Shown piece by piece: positions 22,201 to 34,516 of a DNA stretch of 64,000 bases. The DNA is from Arenicola marina (taxonomy: Eukaryota > Annelida > Polychaeta > Arenicolidae): the NCBI GenBank assembly GCA_964019135.1, contig OZ025256.1, positions 42,938,035-43,002,034 on the forward strand, read 5' to 3'. Made by a program: the position numbers and the translations under genes. The first letter of the stretch is position 1. Each line of letters opens with the position of its first letter. Below the pieces are notes generated by a model that did not search any database, was not told the DNA's origin, and saw only the letters and a program-made list of their open reading frames with translations.

Positions 22201-25200
22201 CCCGTGGCCTGGTCTAGTGTGTTAGAGAGTCCCCGTGGCCTGGTCTAGTGTGGGTGAGAGTCCCCGTGGCCTGGTCTAGTGTGTCAGTGATTCCCCGTGG
22301 CCTGGTCTAGTGTGTCAGTGAGTCCCAGTGGCCTGGTCTAGTGTGGGTGAGAGTCCTCGTGGCCTGGTCCAGTGTGGGTGAGAGTCCTCGTGGCCTGGTC
22401 TAGTGTGAGTGAGAGTCCCCGTGGCCTGGTCTTGTGTGGGTGCGAGTCCCAGTGGCCTGGTCTAGTGTGGGTGAGAGTCCCCGTGGCCTGGTCTAGTGTG
22501 TCAGTGACTCCCAGTGGCCTAATCTAGTGTGTCAGTGAGTCCCCGTGGCCTGGTCTAGTGTGTTAGGGAGTCCCCGTGGCCTGGTCTAGTGTATTAGAGA
22601 GTCCCCGTGGCCTGGTCTAGTGTGAGTGCGAGTCCCCGTGGCCTGGTCTAGTGTGTTAGAGAGTAACCGTGGCCTGGTCTAGTGTGGGTGAGAGTCCCCG
22701 TGGCCTGGTCTAGTGTGTCAGTGATTCCCCGTGGCCTGGTCTAGTGTGTCAGTGAGTCCCAGTGGCCTGGTCTAGTGTGGGTGAGAGTCCTCGTGGCCTG
22801 GTCTAGTGTGGGTGAGAGTCCTCGTGGCCTGGTCTAGTGTGAGTGAGAGTCCCCGTGGCCTGGTCTAGTGTGGGTGCGAGTCCCAGTGGCCTGGTCTAGT
22901 GTGGGTGAGAGTCCCCGTGGCCTGGTCTAGTGTGTCAGTGAGTCCCAGTGGCCTAATCTAGTGTGTCAGTGAGTCCCCGTGGCCTGGTCTAGTGTGTTAG
23001 GGAGTCCCCGTGGCCTGGTCTAGTGTGAGTGCGAGTCCCCGTGGCCTGGTCTAGTGTGTTAGAGAGTCCCCGTTGCCTGGTCTAGTGTGGGTGAGGGTCC
23101 TCGTGGCCTGGTCTAGTGTGGGTGAGAGTCCTCGTGGCCTGGTCTAGTGTGGGTGAGAGTCCCCGTGGCCTGGTCTAGTGTGGGTGCGAGTCCCAGTGGC
23201 CTGGTCTAGTGTGGTGAGAGTTCCCGTGGCCTGGTCTAGTGTGGGTGAGAGTCCCCGTGGCCTGGTCTAGTGTGTCAGTGAGTCCCAGTGGCCTAGTCTA
23301 ATGTGTTCGTGAGTCCCAGTGGCCTGGTCTAGTGTGGGTGAGAGTCCTCGTGGCCTGGTCTAGTTTGGGTGAGAGTCCCCGTGGCCTGGTCTAGTGCGTT
23401 AGAGAGTCCCGTGGCCTGGCATAGTGCGTTAGAGAGTCCCGTGGCCTGGTCTAGTGTGTTAGAGAGTCCCCGTGGCCTGGTCTAGTGTGGGTGAGAGTCC
23501 CCGTCCCCTGGTCTAGTGTGGGCGCGAGTCCCCGTGGCGTGATCTAGTGTGGGTGAGAGTCCCCGTGGCCTGGTCTAGTTTGGGTGAGATTCCCCATGGC
23601 CTTGTCTAGTGCGTTAGAGGGTCCCCGTGGCCTTGCCTAGTGTGTTAGAGAGTCCCCGTGGCCTGGTCTAGTGCGTTAGAGAGTCCCTGTGGCCTGGTCT
23701 AGTGTGCGTGCGAGTCCCCGTGGCCTGGTCTAGTGCGTTAGAGAGTCCCCGTGGCCTGGTCTAGTGTTGGTGTGAGCCCCGTGGCCTGGTCTAGTGTGTT
23801 AGGGAGTCCCCGCGGCCTGGTCTAGTGTGAGTGAGAGTCCCCGTGGCATGGTCTAGTGTGTTAGAGAGTCCCCGTGGCCTGGTCTAGTGTGGGTGCGAGT
23901 CCCCGTGACCTGGTCTAGTGTGGGTGAGAGTCCGCGTGGCCTGGTGTCGTGTGTTAGAGAGTCCCCGTGGTCTGGTCTAGTGTGGGTGAGAGTCCCCGTG
24001 GCCTGGTCTAGTGTGGTTGAGAATCCTCGTGGCCTGGTCTAGTGTGGGTGAGAGTCCCCGTGGCCTGGTCTAGTGTGTTAGAGAGTCCGCGTGGCCTGGT
24101 CCAGTTTGGTTGCGAGTCCCCGTGACCTGGTCTAGAGTGGATGAGAGTCCGCGTGGCCTGGTCTAGTGTGGGGGAGAATCCTGGTGGCCTGGTCTAGTGT
24201 GGGTGAGAATCCTGGTGGCCTGGTCTAGTGTGGGTGAGAGTCCCCGTGGCCTGGTCTAGTGTGTTAGAGAGTCCCCGTGGCCTGGTCTAGTGGGAGTGCG
24301 AGTCCCCGTGGCCTGGTCTAGTGTGTTAGAGAGTCCCCGTGGCCTGGTCTAGTGTGGGTGAGAGTCCCCGTGGCCTGGTCTAGTGTGTCAGTGATTCCCC
24401 GTGGCCTGGTCTAGTGTGTCAGTGAGTCCCAGTGGCCTGGTCTAGTGTGGGTGAGAGTCCTCGTGGCCTGGTCTAGTGTGGGTGAGAGTCCTCGTGGCCT
24501 GGTCTAGTGTGAGTGAGGGTCCCCGTGGCCTGGTCTTGTGTGGGTGCGAGTCCCAGTGGCCTGGTCTAGTGTGGGTGAGAGTCCCCGTGGCCTGGTCTAG
24601 TGTGTCAGTGACTCCCAGTGGCCTAATCTAGTGTGTCAGTGAGTCCCCGTGGCCTGGTCTAGTGTGTTAGGGAGTCCCCGTGGCCTGGTCTAGTGTAAGT
24701 GCGAGTCCCCGTTGCCTGGTCTAGTGTGTTAGAGAGTCCCCGTGGCCTGGTCTAGTGTATTAGAGAGTCCCCGTGGCCTGGTCTAGTGTGAGTGCGAGTC
24801 CCCGTGGCCTGGTCTAGTGTGTTAGAGAGTAACCGTGGCCTGGTCTAGTGTGGGTGAGAGTCCCCGTGGCCTGGTCTAGTGTGTCAGTGATTCCCCGTGG
24901 CCTGGTCTAGTGTGTCAGTGAGTCCCAGTGGCCTGGTCTAGTGTGGGTGAGAGTCCTCGTGGCCTGGTCTAGTGTGGGTGAGAGTCCTCGTGGCCTGGTC
25001 TAGTGTGAGTGAGAGTCCCCGTGGCCTGGTCTAGTGTGGGTGCGAGTCCCAGTGGCCTGGTCTAGTGTGGGTGAGAGTCCCCGTGGCCTGGTCTAGTGTG
25101 TCAGTGAGTCCCAGTGGCCTAATCTAGTGTGTCAGTGAGTCCCCGTGGCCTGGTCTAGTGTGTTAGGGAGTCCCCGTGGCCTGGTCTAGTGTGAGTGCGA

Positions 25201-28200
25201 GTCCCCGTGGCCTGGTCTAGTGTGTTAGAGAGTCCCCGTTGCCTGGTCTAGTGTGGGTGAGGGTCCTCGTGGCCTGGTCTAGTGTGGGTGAGAGTCCTCG
25301 TGGCCTGGTCTAGTGTGGGTGAGAGTCCCCGTGGCCTGGTCTAGTGTGGGTGCGAGTCCCAGTGGCCTGGTCTAGTGTGGTGAGAGTTCCCGTGGCCTGG
25401 TCTAGTGTGGGTGAGAGTCCCCGTGGCCTGGTCTAGTGTGTCAGTGAGTCCCAGTGGCCTAGTCTAATGTGTTCGTGAGTCCCAGTGGCCTGGTCTAGTG
25501 TGGGTGAGAGTCCTCGTGGCCTGGTCTAGTTTGGGTGAGAGTCCCCGTGGCCTGGTCTAGTGTGTTAGAGAGTCCCCGTGGCCTGGTCTAGTGTGGGTGA
25601 GAGTCCCCGTCCCCTGGTCTAGTGTGGGCGCGTGTCCCCGTGGCGTGATCTAGTGTGGGTGAGAGTCCCCGTGGCCTGGTCTAGTTTGGGTGAGATTCCC
25701 CATGGCCTTGTCTAGTGCGTTAGAGGGTCCCCGTGGCCTTGCCTAGTGTGTTAGAGAGTCCCCGTGGCCTGGTCTAGTGCGTTAGAGAGTCCCTGTGGCC
25801 TGGTCTAGTGTGCGTGCGAGTCCCCGTGGCCTGGTCTAGTGCGTTAGAGAGTCCCCGTGGCCTGGTCTAGTGTTGGTGTGAGCCCCGTGGCCTGGTCTAG
25901 TGTGGGTGCGAGTCCCCGTGGCCTGGTCTAGTGTGTTTGAGAGTCCGCGTGGCCTGGTCTAGTGTGTTAGAGAGTCCCCGTTGCCTGGTCTAGTGTGGGT
26001 GAGGGTCCTCGTGGCCTGGTCTAGTGTGGGTGAGAGTCCTCGTGGCCTGGTCTAGTGTGGGTGAGAGTCCCCGTGGCCTGGTCTAGTGTGGGTGCGAGTC
26101 CCAGTGGCCTGGTCTAGTGTGGTGAGAGTTCCCGTGGCCTGGTCTAGTGTGGGTGAGAGTCCCCGTGGCCTGGTCTAGTGTGTCAGTGAGTCCCAGTGGC
26201 CTAGTCTAATGTGTTCGTGAGTCCCAGTGGCCTGGTCTAGTGTGGGTGAGAGTCCTCGTGGCCTGGTCTAGTTTGGGTGAGAGTCCCCGTGGCCTGGTCT
26301 AGTGCGTTAGAGAGTCCCGTGGCCTGGCATAGTGCGTTAGAGAGTTCCGTGGCCTGGTCTAGTGTGTTAGAGAGTCCCCGTGGCCTGGTCTAGTGTGGGT
26401 GAGAGTCCCCGTCCCCTGGTCTAGTGTGGGCGCGAGTCCCCGTGGCGTGATCTAGTGTGGGTGAGAGTCCCCGTGGCCTGGTCTAGTTTGGGTGAGATTC
26501 CCCATGGCCTTGTCTAGTGCGTTAGAGGGTCCCCGTGGCCTTGCCTAGTGTGTTAGAGAGTCCCCGTGGCCTGGTCTAGTGCGTTAGAGAGTCCCTGTGG
26601 CCTGGTCTAGTGTGCGTGCGAGTCCCCGTGGCCTGGTCTAGTGCGTTAGAGAGTCCCCGTGGCCTGGTCTAGTGTTGGTGTGAGCCCCGTGGCCTGGTCT
26701 AGTGTGTTAGGGAGTCCCCGCGGCCTGGTCTAGTGTGAGTGAGAGTCCCCGTGGCATGGTCTAGTGTGTTAGAGAGTCCCCGTGGCCTGGTCTAGTGTGG
26801 GTGCGAGTCCCCGTGACCTGGTCTAGTGTGGGTGAGAGTCCGCGTGGCCTGGTGTCGTGTGTTAGAGAGTCCCCGTGGTCTGGTCTAGTGTGGGTGAGAG
26901 TCCCCGTGGCCTGGTCTAGTGTGGTTGAGAATCCTCGTGGCCTGGTCTAGTGTGGGTGAGAGTCCCCGTGGCCTGGTCTAGTGTGTTAGAGAGTCCGCGT
27001 GGCCTGGTCCAGTTTGGGTGCGAGTCCCCGTGACCTGGTCTAGAGTGGATGAGAGTCCGCGTGGCCTGGTCTAGTGTGGGGGAGAATCCTGGTGGCCTGG
27101 TCTAGTGTGGGTGAGAATCCTGGTGGCCTGGTCTAGTGTGGGTGAGAGTCCCCGTGGCCTGGTCTAGTGTGTTAGAGAGTCCCCGTGGCCTGGTCTAGTG
27201 GGAGTGCGAGTCCCCGTGGCCTGGTCTAGTGTGTTAGAGAGTCCCCGTGGCCTGGTCTAGTGTGGGTGAGAGTCCCCGTGGCCTGGTCTAGTGTGTCAGT
27301 GATTCCCCGTGGCCTGGTCTAGTGTGTCAGTGAGTCCCAGTGGCCTGGTCTAGTGTGGGTGAGAGTCCTCGTGGCCTGGTCTAGTGTGGGTGAGAGTCCT
27401 CGTGGCCTGGTCTAGTGTGAGTGAGGGTCCCCGTGGCCTGGTCTTGTGTGGGTGCGAGTCCCAGTGGCCTGGTCTAGTGTGGGTGAGAGTCCCCGTGGCC
27501 TGGTCTAGTGTGTCAGTGACTCCCAGTGGCCTAATCTAGTGTGTCAGTGAGTCCCCGTGGCCTGGTCTAGTGTGTTAGGGAGTCCCCGTGGCCTGGTCTA
27601 GTGTAAGTGCGAGTCCCCGTTGCCTGGTCTAGTGTGTTAGAGAGTCCCCGTGGCCTGGTCTAGTGTATTAGAGAGTCCCCGTGGCCTGGTCTAGTGTGAG
27701 TGCGAGTCCCCGTGGCCTGGTCTAGTGTGTTAGAGAGTAACCGTGGCCTGGTCTAGTGTGGGTGAGAGTCCCCGTGGCCTGGTCTAGTGTGTCAGTGATT
27801 CCCCGTGGCCTGGTCTAGTGTGTCAGTGAGTCCCAGTGGCCTGGTCTAGTGTGGGTGAGAGTCCTCGTGGCCTGGTCTAGTGTGGGTGAGATTCCTCGTG
27901 GCCTGGTCTAGTGTGAGTGAGAGTCCCCGTGGCCTGGTCTAGTGTGGGTGCGAGTCCCAGTGGCCTGGTCTAGTGTGGGTGAGAGTCCCCGTGGCCTGGT
28001 CTAGTGTGTCAGTGAGTCCCAGTGGCCTAATCTAGTGTGTCAGTGAGTCCCCGTGGCCTGGTCTAGTGTGTTAGGGAGTCCCCGTGGCCTGGTCTAGTGT
28101 GAGTGCGAGTCCCCGTGGCCTGGTCTAGTGTGTTAGAGAGTCCCCGTTGCCTGGTCTAGTGTGGGTGAGGGTCCTCGTGGCCTGGTCTAGTGTGGGTGAG

Positions 28201-31200
28201 AGTCCTCGTGGCCTGGTCTAGTGTGGGTGAGAGTCCCCGTGGCCTGGTCTAGTGTGGGTGCGAGTCCCAGTGGCCTGGTCTAGTGTGGTGAGAGTTCCCG
28301 TGGCCTGGTCTAGTGTGGGTGAGAGTCCCCGTGGCCTGGTCTAGTGTGTCAGTGAGTCCCAGTGGCCTAGTCTAATGTGTTCGTGAGTCCCAGTGGCCTG
28401 GTCTAGTGTGGGTGAGAGTCCTCGTGGCCTGGTCTAGTTTGGGTGAGAGTCCCCGTGGCCTGGTCTAGTGCGTTAGAGAGTCCCGTGGCCTGGCATAGTG
28501 CGTTAGAGAGTCCCGTGGCCTGGTCTAGTGTGTTAGAGAGTCCCCGTGGCCTGGTCTAGTGTGGGTGAGAGTCCCCGTCCCCTGGTCTAGTGTGGGCGCG
28601 TGTCCCCGTGGCGTGATCTAGTGTGGGTGAGAGTCCCCGTGGCCTGGTCTAGTTTGGGTGAGATTCCCCATGGCCTTGTCTAGTGCGTTAGAGGGTCCCC
28701 GTGGCCTTGCCTAGTGTGTTAGAGAGTCCCCGTGGCCTGGTCTAGTGCGTTAGAGAGTCCCTGTGGCCTGGTCTAGTGTGCGTGCGAGTCCCCGTGGCCT
28801 GGTCTAGTGCGTTAGAGAGTCCCAGTGACCTGGTCTGGTGTGGGTGCGAGCCCCCGTGGCCTGGTCTAGTGTGGGTGCGAGTCCCCGTGGCCTGGTCTAG
28901 TGTGTTTGAGAGTCCGCGTGGCCTGGTCTAGTGTGTTAAGGAGTCCCCGTGGCCTGGTCTAGTGTGGGCGTTAGAGTCCGCGTGGCCTGGTGTCGTGTGT
29001 TAGAGAGTCCCCGTGGCATGATCTAGTGTGGATGAGAGTCCCCGTGGCCTGGTCTAGTGTGTTTGAGAGTCCCCGTGGCCTGGTCTAGTGTGGGTGAGAA
29101 TTCTCGTGGCCTGGTCTAGTGTGGGTGAGAGTCCCCGTGGCCTGGTCTAGTGTGTTAGAGAGTCCCCGTGGCCTGGTCTAGTGTGGGTGCGAGTCCCCGT
29201 GACCTGGTCTAGTGTGGGTGAGAGTCCGCGTGGCCTGGTGTCGTGTGTTAGAGAGTCCCCGTGGTCTGGTCTAGTGTGGGTGAGAGTCCCCGTGGCCTGG
29301 TCTAGTGTTGGTGTGAGCCCCGTGGCCTGGTCTAGTGTGTTAGGGAGTCCCCGTGGCCTGGTCTAGTGTGAGTGAGAGTCCCCGTGGCATGGTCTAGTGT
29401 GTTAGAGAGTCCCCGTGGCCTGGTCTAGTGTGGGTGCGAGTCTCCGTGACCTGGTCTAGTGTGGGTGAGAGTCCGCGTGGCCTGGTGTCGTGTGTTAGAG
29501 AGTCCCCGTGGTCTGGTCTAGTGTGGGTGAGAGTCCCCGTGGCCTGGTCTAGTGTGGTTGAGAATCCTCGTGGCCTGGTCTAGTGTGGGTGAGAGTCCCC
29601 GTGGCCTGGTCTAGTGTGTTAGAGAGTCCGCGTGGCCTGGTCCAGTTTGGGTGCGAGTCCCCGTGACCTGGTCTAGAGTGGATGAGAGTCCGCGTGGCCT
29701 GGTCTAGTGTGGGGGAGAATCCTGGTGTCCTGGTCTAGTGTGGGTGAGAATCCTGGTGGCCTGGTCTAGTGTGGGTGAGAGTCCCCGTGGCCTGGTCTAG
29801 TGTGTTAGAGAGTCCCCGTGGCCTGGTCTAGTGTGAGTGCGAGTCCCCGTGGCCTGGTCTAGTGTGTTAGAGAGTCCCCGTGGCCTGGTCTAGTGTGGGT
29901 GAGAGTCCCCGTGGCCTGGTCTAGTGTGTCAGTGATTCCCCGTGGCCTGGTCTAGTGTGTCAGTGAGTCCCAGTGGCCTGGTCTAGTGTGGGTGAGAGTC
30001 CTCGTGGCCTGGTCTAGTGTGGGTGAGAGTCCTCGTGGCCTGGTCTAGTGTGAGTGAGAGTCCCCGTGGCCTGGTCTTGTGTGGGTGCGAGTCCCAGTGG
30101 CCTGGTCTAGTGTGGGTGAGAGTCCCCGTGGCCTGGTCTAGTGTGTCAGTGACTCCCAGTGGCCTAATCTAGTGTGTCAGTGAGTCCCCGTGGCCTGGTC
30201 TAGTGTGTTAGGGAGTCCCCGTGGCCTGGTCTAGTGTAAGTGCGAGTCCCCGTTGCCTGGTCTAGTGTGTTAGAGAGTCCCCGTGGCCTGGTCTAGTGTA
30301 TTAGAGAGTCCCCGTGGCCTGGTCTAGTGTGAGTGCGAGTCCCCGTGGCCTGGTCTAGTGTGTTAGAGAGTAACCGTGGCCTGGTCTAGTGTGGGTGAGA
30401 GTCCCCGTGGCCTGGTCTAGTGTGTCAGTGATTCCCCGTGGCCTGGTCTAGTGTGTCAGTGAGTCCCAGTGGCCTGGTCTAGTGTGGGTGAGAGTCCTCG
30501 TGGCCTGGTCTAGTGTGGGTGAGAGTCCTCGTGGCCTGGTCTAGTGTGAGTGAGAGTCCCCGTGGCCTGGTCTAGTGTGGGTGCGAGTCCCAGTGGCCTG
30601 GTCTAGTGCGTTAGAGAGTCCCTGTGGCCTGGTCTAGTGTGCGTGCGAGTCCCCGTGGCCTGGTCTAGTGCGTTAGAGAGTCCCCGTGGCCTGGTCTAGT
30701 GTTGGTGTGAGCCCCGTGGCCTGGTCTAGTGTGTTAGGGAGTCCCCGTGGCCTGGTCTAGTGTGAGTGAGAGTCCCCGTGGCATGGTCTAGTGTGTTAGA
30801 GAGTCCCCGTGGCCTGGTCTAGTGTGGGTGCGAGTCTCCGTGACCTGGTCTAGTGTGGGTGAGAGTCCGCGTGGCCTGGTGTCGTGTGTTAGAGAGTCCC
30901 CGTGGTCTGGTCTAGTGTGGGTGAGAGTCCCCGTGGCCTGGTCTAGTGTGGTTGAGAATCCTCGTGGCCTGGTCTAGTGTGGGTGAGAGTCCCCGTGGCC
31001 TGGTCTAGTGTGTTAGAGAGTCCGCGTGGCCTGGTCCAGTTTGGGTGCGAGTCCCCGTGACCTGGTCTAGAGTGGATGAGAGTCCGCGTGGCCTGGTCTA
31101 GTGTGGGGGAGAATCCTGGTGTCCAGGTCTAGTGTGGGTGAGAATCCTGGTGGCCTGGTCTAGTGTGGGTGAGAGTCCCCGTGGCCTGGTCTAGTGTGTT

Positions 31201-32949
31201 AGAGAGTCCCCGTGGCCTGGTCTAGTGTGAGTGCGAGTCCCCGTGGCCTGGTCTAGTGTGTTAGAGAGTCCCCGTGGCCTGGTCTAGTGTGGGTGAGAGT
31301 CCCCGTGGCCTGGTCTAGTGTGTCAGTGATTCCCCGTGGCCTGGTCTAGTGTGTCAGTGAGTCCCAGTGGCCTGGTCTAGTGTGGGTGAGAGTCCTCGTG
31401 GCCTGGTCTAGTGTGGGTGAGAGTCCTCGTGGCCTGGTCTAGTGTGAGTGAGAGTCCCCGTGGCCTGGTCTTGTGTGGGTGCGAGTCCCAGTGGCCTGGT
31501 CTAGTGTGGGTGAGAGTCCCCGTGGCCTGGTCTAGTGTGTCAGTGACTCCCAGTGGCCTAATCTAGTGTGTCAGTGAGTCCCCGTGGCCTGGTCTAGTGT
31601 GTTAGGGAGTCCCCGTGGCCTGGTCTAGTGTAAGTGCGAGTCCCCGTTGCCTGGTCTAGTGTGTTAGAGAGTCCCCGTGGCCTGGTCTAGTGTATTAGAG
31701 AGTCCCCGTGGCCTGGTCTAGTGTGAGTGCGAGTCCCCGTGGCCTGGTCTAGTGTGTTAGAGAGTAACCGTGGCCTGGTCTAGTGTGGGTGAGAGTCCCC
31801 GTGGCCTGGTCTAGTGTGTCAGTGATTCCCCGTGGCCTGGTCTAGTGTGTCAGTGAGTCCCAGTGGCCTGGTCTAGTGTGGGTGAGAGTCCTCGTGGCCT
31901 GGTCTAGTGTGGGTGAGAGTCCTCGTGGCCTGGTCTAGTGTGAGTGAGAGTCCCCGTGGCCTGGTCTAGTGTGGGTGCGAGTCCCAGTGGCCTGGTCTAG
32001 TGTGGGTGAGAGTCCCAGTGGCCTAATCTAGTGTGTCAGTGAGTCCCCGTGGCCTGGTCTAGTGTGTTAGGGAGTCCCCGTGGCCTGGTCTAGTGTGAGT
32101 GCGAGTCCCCGTGGCCTGGTCTAGTGTGTTAGAGAGTCCCCGTTGCCTGGTCTAGTGTGGGTGAGGGTCCTCGTGGCCTGGTCTAGTGTGGGTGAGAGTC
32201 CTCGTGGCCTGGTCTAGTGTGGGTGAGAGTCCCCGTGGCCTGGTCTAGTGTGGGTGCGAGTCCCAGTGGCCTGGTCTAGTGTGGTGAGAGTTCCCGTGGC
32301 CTGGTCTAGTGTGGGTGAGAGTCCCCGTGGCCTGGTCTAGTGTGTCAGTGAGTCCCAGTGGCCTAGTCTAGTGTGTTAGTGAGTCCCAGTGGCCTGGTCT
32401 AGTGTGGGTGAGAGTCCTCGTGGCTTGGTCTAGTTTGGGTGAGAGTCCCCGTGGCCTGGTCTAGTGCGTTAGGGAGTCCCGTGGCCTGGCATAGTGCGTT
32501 AGAGAGTCCCCGTGGCCTGGTCTAGTGTGTTAGAGAGTCCCCGTGGCCTGGTCTAGTGTGGGTGAGAGTCCCCGTGCCCTGGTCTAGTGTGGGCGCGAGT
32601 CCCCGTGGCGTGATCTAGTGTGGGTGAGAGTCCCCGTGGCCTGGTCTAGTTTGGGTGAGATTCCCCATGGCCTTGTCTAGTGCGTTAGAGGGTCCCCGTG
32701 GCCTTGCCTAGTGTGTTAGAGAGTCCCCGTGGCCTGGTCTAGTGCGTTAGAGAGTCCCTGTGGCCTGGTCTAGTGTGCGTGCGAGTCCCCGTGGCCTGGT
32801 CTAGTGCGTTAGAGTGTCCCCGTGGCCTGGTCTAGTGTTGGTGTGAGCCCCGTGGCCTGGTCTAGTGTGTTAGGGAGTCCCCGTGGCCTGGTCTAGTGTG
32901 AGTGAGAGTCCCCGTGGCATGGTCTAGTGTGTTAGAGAGTCCCCGTGGA

Positions 32950-33084
32950 CTGTGGCCTATTTCACGTACATAGTTTAGCCAGCTACGGGGCTTAGTCGAC
33001 TAAAATTGCCCATCATTTACATGGTAACTTTAGCCGACCAAGGTCCGTAGTCGGCTAAATTGCGTTCGTGAAATCCGCCACTGG
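32950..33084. mobile_element. Palindromic MITE family D inside the giant array, copy 1
   Basis: A 135-bp foldback sequence interrupts the array. The left arm (CTGTGGCCTATTTCACG, then TTTAGCC, CTACGG, GTCGACTAAA) is the near inverse of the right arm (TTTAGCCGACC, CCGTAG, GGCTAAA, CGTGAAATCCGCCACTGG). The outer termini resemble CAGTGGCGGATTTCACG, a hAT-like form, but no clean 8-bp target duplication can be read in the repetitive flank. It is non-coding. Confidence 0.85.
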
Positions 33085-34381
33085 TTTAGTGTGGGTGAGA
33101 GTCCCCGTGGCCTGGTCTAGTGTGGGTGAGAGTCCGCGTGGCCTGGTGTCGTGTGTTAGAGAGTCCCCGTGGTCTGGTCTAGTGTGGGTGAGAGTCCCCG
33201 TGGCCTGGTCTAGTGTGGTTGAGAATCCTCGTGGCCTGGTCTAGTGTGGGTGAGAGTCCCCGTGGCCTGGTCTAGTGTGTTAGAGAGTCCGCGTGGCCTG
33301 GTCCAGTTTGGGTGCGAGTCCCCGTGACCTGGTCTAGAGTGGATGAGAGTCCGCGTGGCCTGGTCTAGTGTGGGGGAGAATCCTGGTGGCCTGGTCTAGT
33401 GTGGGTGAGAATCCTGGTGGCCTGGTCTAGTGTGGGTGAGAGTCCCCGTGGCCTGGTCTAGTGTGTTAGAGAGTCCCCGTGGCCTGGTCTAGTGTGAGTG
33501 CGAGTCCCCGTGGCCTGGTCTAGTGTGTTAGAGAGTCCCCGTGGCCTGGTCTAGTGTGGGTGAGAGTCCCCGTGGCCTGGTCTAGTGTGTCAGTGATTCC
33601 CCTTGGCCTGGTCTAGTGTGTCAGTGAGTCCCAGTGGCCTGGTCTAGTGTGGGTGAGAGTCCTCGTGGCCTGGTCTAGTGTGGGTGAGAGTCCTCGTGGC
33701 CTGGTCTAGTGTGAGTGAGAGTCCCCGTGGCCTGGTCTTGTGTGGGTGCGAGTCCCAGTGGCCTGGTCTAGTGTGGGTGAGAGTCCCCGTGGCCTGGTCT
33801 AGTGTGTCAGTGACTCCCAGTGGCCTAATCTAGTGTGTCAGTGAGTCCCCGTGGCCTGGTCTAGTGTGTTAGGGAGTCCCCGTGGCCTGGTCTAGTGTAA
33901 GTGCGAGTCCCCGTTGCCTGGTCTAGTGTGTTAGAGAGTCCCCGTGGCCTGGTCTAGTGTGTTAGAGAGTCCCCGTGGCCTGGTCTAGTGTGGGTGAGAG
34001 TCCCCGTGCCCTGGTCTAGTGTGGGCGCGAGTCCCCGTGGCGTGATCTAGTGTGGGTGAGAGTCCCCGTGGCCTGGTCTAGTTTGGGTGAGATTCCCCAT
34101 GGCCTTGTCTAGTGCGTTAGAGGGTCCCCGTGGCCTTGCCTAGTGTGTTAGAGAGTCCCCGTGGCCTGGTCTAGTGCGTTAGAGAGTCCCTGTGGCCTGG
34201 TCTAGTGTGCGTGCGAGTCCCCGTGGCCTGGTCTAGTGCGTTAGAGTGTCCCCGTGGCCTGGTCTAGTGTTGGTGTGAGCCCCGTGGCCTGGTCTAGTGT
34301 GTTAGGGAGTCCCCGTGGCCTGGTCTAGTGTGAGTGAGAGTCCCCGTGGCATGGTCTAGTGTGTTAGAGAGTCCCCGTGGA

Positions 34382-34516
34382 CTGTGGCCTATTTCACGTA
34401 CATAGTTTAGCCAGCTACGGGGCTTAGTCGACTAAAATTGCCCATCATTTACATGGTAACTTTAGCCGACCAAGGTCCGTAGTCGGCTAAATTGCGTTCG
34501 TGAAATCCGCCACTGG
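34382..34516. mobile_element. Palindromic MITE family D inside the giant array, copy 2
   Basis: By eye identical to copy 1, including the flanking array units on both sides (for example GTTTAGTGTGGGTGAGAG on the right). It therefore appears to have spread by duplication of an array block of about 1432 bp, not by an independent insertion. Confidence 0.85.
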